In this document: positions 5,126-5,790 of the stretch, piece after piece | How positions within the stretch are numbered: position 1 is the stretch's first letter | Layout of the letters: each line of letters starts with the position of its first letter | Notes under the pieces: model-generated | What the model saw: the letters and a program-made list of their open reading frames with translations, nothing else | What the model was told of the DNA's origin: nothing | Database searches by the model: none | Assembly: GCA_946481735.1 (NCBI GenBank) | Contig: CAMLOU010000195.1 | Coordinates: forward strand, 1-5,790 | Length of the DNA: 5,790 nucleotides | Source: an uncultured Cellvibrio sp. | GTDB taxonomy: Bacteria > Pseudomonadota > Gammaproteobacteria > Pseudomonadales > Cellvibrionaceae | Direction: 5' to 3' | Program-made: the position numbers and the translations under genes

Positions 5126-5790
5126 ACAAACGCATAGCCTTTACCGTGAACGGTTTGCAGGCGATCCGGCGCGAGACCGGCTTCGGTTAATTTGCGGCGC
5201 ACGCGGCTCAGATGCATGTCGAGGCTGCGGTCATAACAACTGAATTCCCGCTCCAGCACCAGCTGATACAAATAAGGTTTGGTGAGGGTTTCGTTCTGGT
5301 GACTGACCAACATCCACAATAACTTGAACTGGATCGGCGTGATGATCACCGGGGTGTCATTGACGAAGACACTCTGAGCCTGGCGATCAAGGCGCAGCGG
5401 CCCCACACAGAGTTCAGCAATATTCGCGCGCGAATCCGTGAGCCCCATGGAGCGGCGCAAAAGTGCATCAATGCGCAATAAAAGTTCGGTAAAGTTAAAC
5501 GGCTTGGGCACAAAGTCATCGGCCCCTTTGCTGAAACCGGTGATGCGCTCTTCTTCTGCCCCGCAGGCGGTAAGCATCATCACCGGGGTCTGGCGGGTTT
5601 TGCGCAATGTATTCAGCACCGCAAAACCATCCATCCGCGGCAAGAGTACATCCAGCAAGATCAGGTCAAAACGATGACTGATGGCCGCCATCAAACCACC
5701 CGGCCCATCGAAGCATTGTTCCGTGCTGTGGCCATGCTGCCGAAGCAACTCGGCCACCTGGGTATTAAGCGCAGGATCATCCTCAACAAT
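5122..5790 (-). CDS. OmpR-family response regulator, N-terminus beyond the window
   Basis: DNA-binding partner of the adjacent kinase. The frame stays open to the window edge: residues IVEDDPALNTQ precede a GTG at 5757 that could be mistaken for a start, and they include the acidic pocket (EDD). Only a few N-terminal residues should be missing. In visible numbering (222 aa), the receiver domain carries acidic residues 3-5, phosphoacceptor Asp47 (LILLDVLLPRMDG), Thr74 (MLTACG) and Lys96 (VPKPFN). The winged-helix domain has the recognition-helix segment RSLDMHLSRVRRKL (188-201) and the wing GKGYAF (216-221), typical of OmpR/CpxR/PfeR-type proteins. All signature residues are present, so it should be phosphorylatable. 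It is co-transcribed with the kinase (4-nt overlap) and is the likely binder of the tandem motifs at 3732-3747 and 1965-1985. A promoter of its own would lie outside the window. Confidence 0.95.
   Translation of the reverse strand: MVEDDPALNTQVAELLRQHGHSTEQCFDGPGGLMAAISHRFDLILLDVLLPRMDGFAVLNTLRKTRQTPVMMLTACGAEEERITGFSKGADDFVPKPFNFTELLLRIDALLRRSMGLTDSRANIAELCVGPLRLDRQAQSVFVNDTPVIITPIQFKLLWMLVSHQNETLTKPYLYQLVLEREFSCYDRSLDMHLSRVRRKLTEAGLAPDRLQTVHGKGYAFV

Noticed and set aside
5122..5757. A response regulator starting at the GTG at 5757
   Set aside because: The frame continues upstream to the window edge and encodes IVEDD, the essential acidic pocket of the receiver domain, so the real start lies outside the window.

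Overview
The window reads as part of an iron-acquisition locus from a gammaproteobacterium. The support is an OmpR/CpxA-type two-component pair, Fur-like and sigma70-like promoter sequences, moderate GC and dense coding. A Cellvibrio-like or Pseudomonas-like marine or soil lineage is possible, but the sequence alone does not fix the genus. Every convincing gene lies on the minus strand, so transcription runs from high to low coordinates.

In transcription order the layout is: (1) an OmpR-family response regulator (5790 to 5122), cut at its N-terminus by the window edge; (2) a membrane sensor histidine kinase (5125 to 3743), overlapping the regulator by 4 nt; (3) a short gap with a good sigma70 promoter and a tandem GTTACA-type motif; (4) a small DUF2218 protein (3669 to 3388); (5) a 12-helix MATE-family exporter with a TTG start (3375 to 2017); (6) a 147-bp intergenic region with a second copy of the tandem motif, a promoter and a Fur-like box; (7) an IucA/IucC-type NIS siderophore synthetase of 600 aa (1869 to 67); (8) the first 27 codons of a probable second NIS synthetase (80 to 1), overlapping its predecessor by 14 nt and continuing outside the window.

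The inferred logic is as follows. The sensor kinase perceives a periplasmic signal (identity unknown; iron status or a ferric siderophore is plausible by analogy with PfeS-type kinases). The response regulator then activates two downstream promoters. The NIS synthetases build a carboxylate/hydroxamate-type siderophore without an NRPS, the MATE protein is the likely exporter, and the DUF2218 protein is an uncharacterised companion. Fur may repress the synthetase promoter, which would give two-signal control.

The most noteworthy observation is a 16-bp motif, 13 of 16 positions identical in the two intergenic regions, starting exactly 10 bp upstream of the start of the predicted -35 hexamer in both. 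That is the geometry expected of a binding site for the neighbouring response regulator. No tRNA, rRNA, CRISPR array, insertion sequence or convincing intrinsic terminator was seen.
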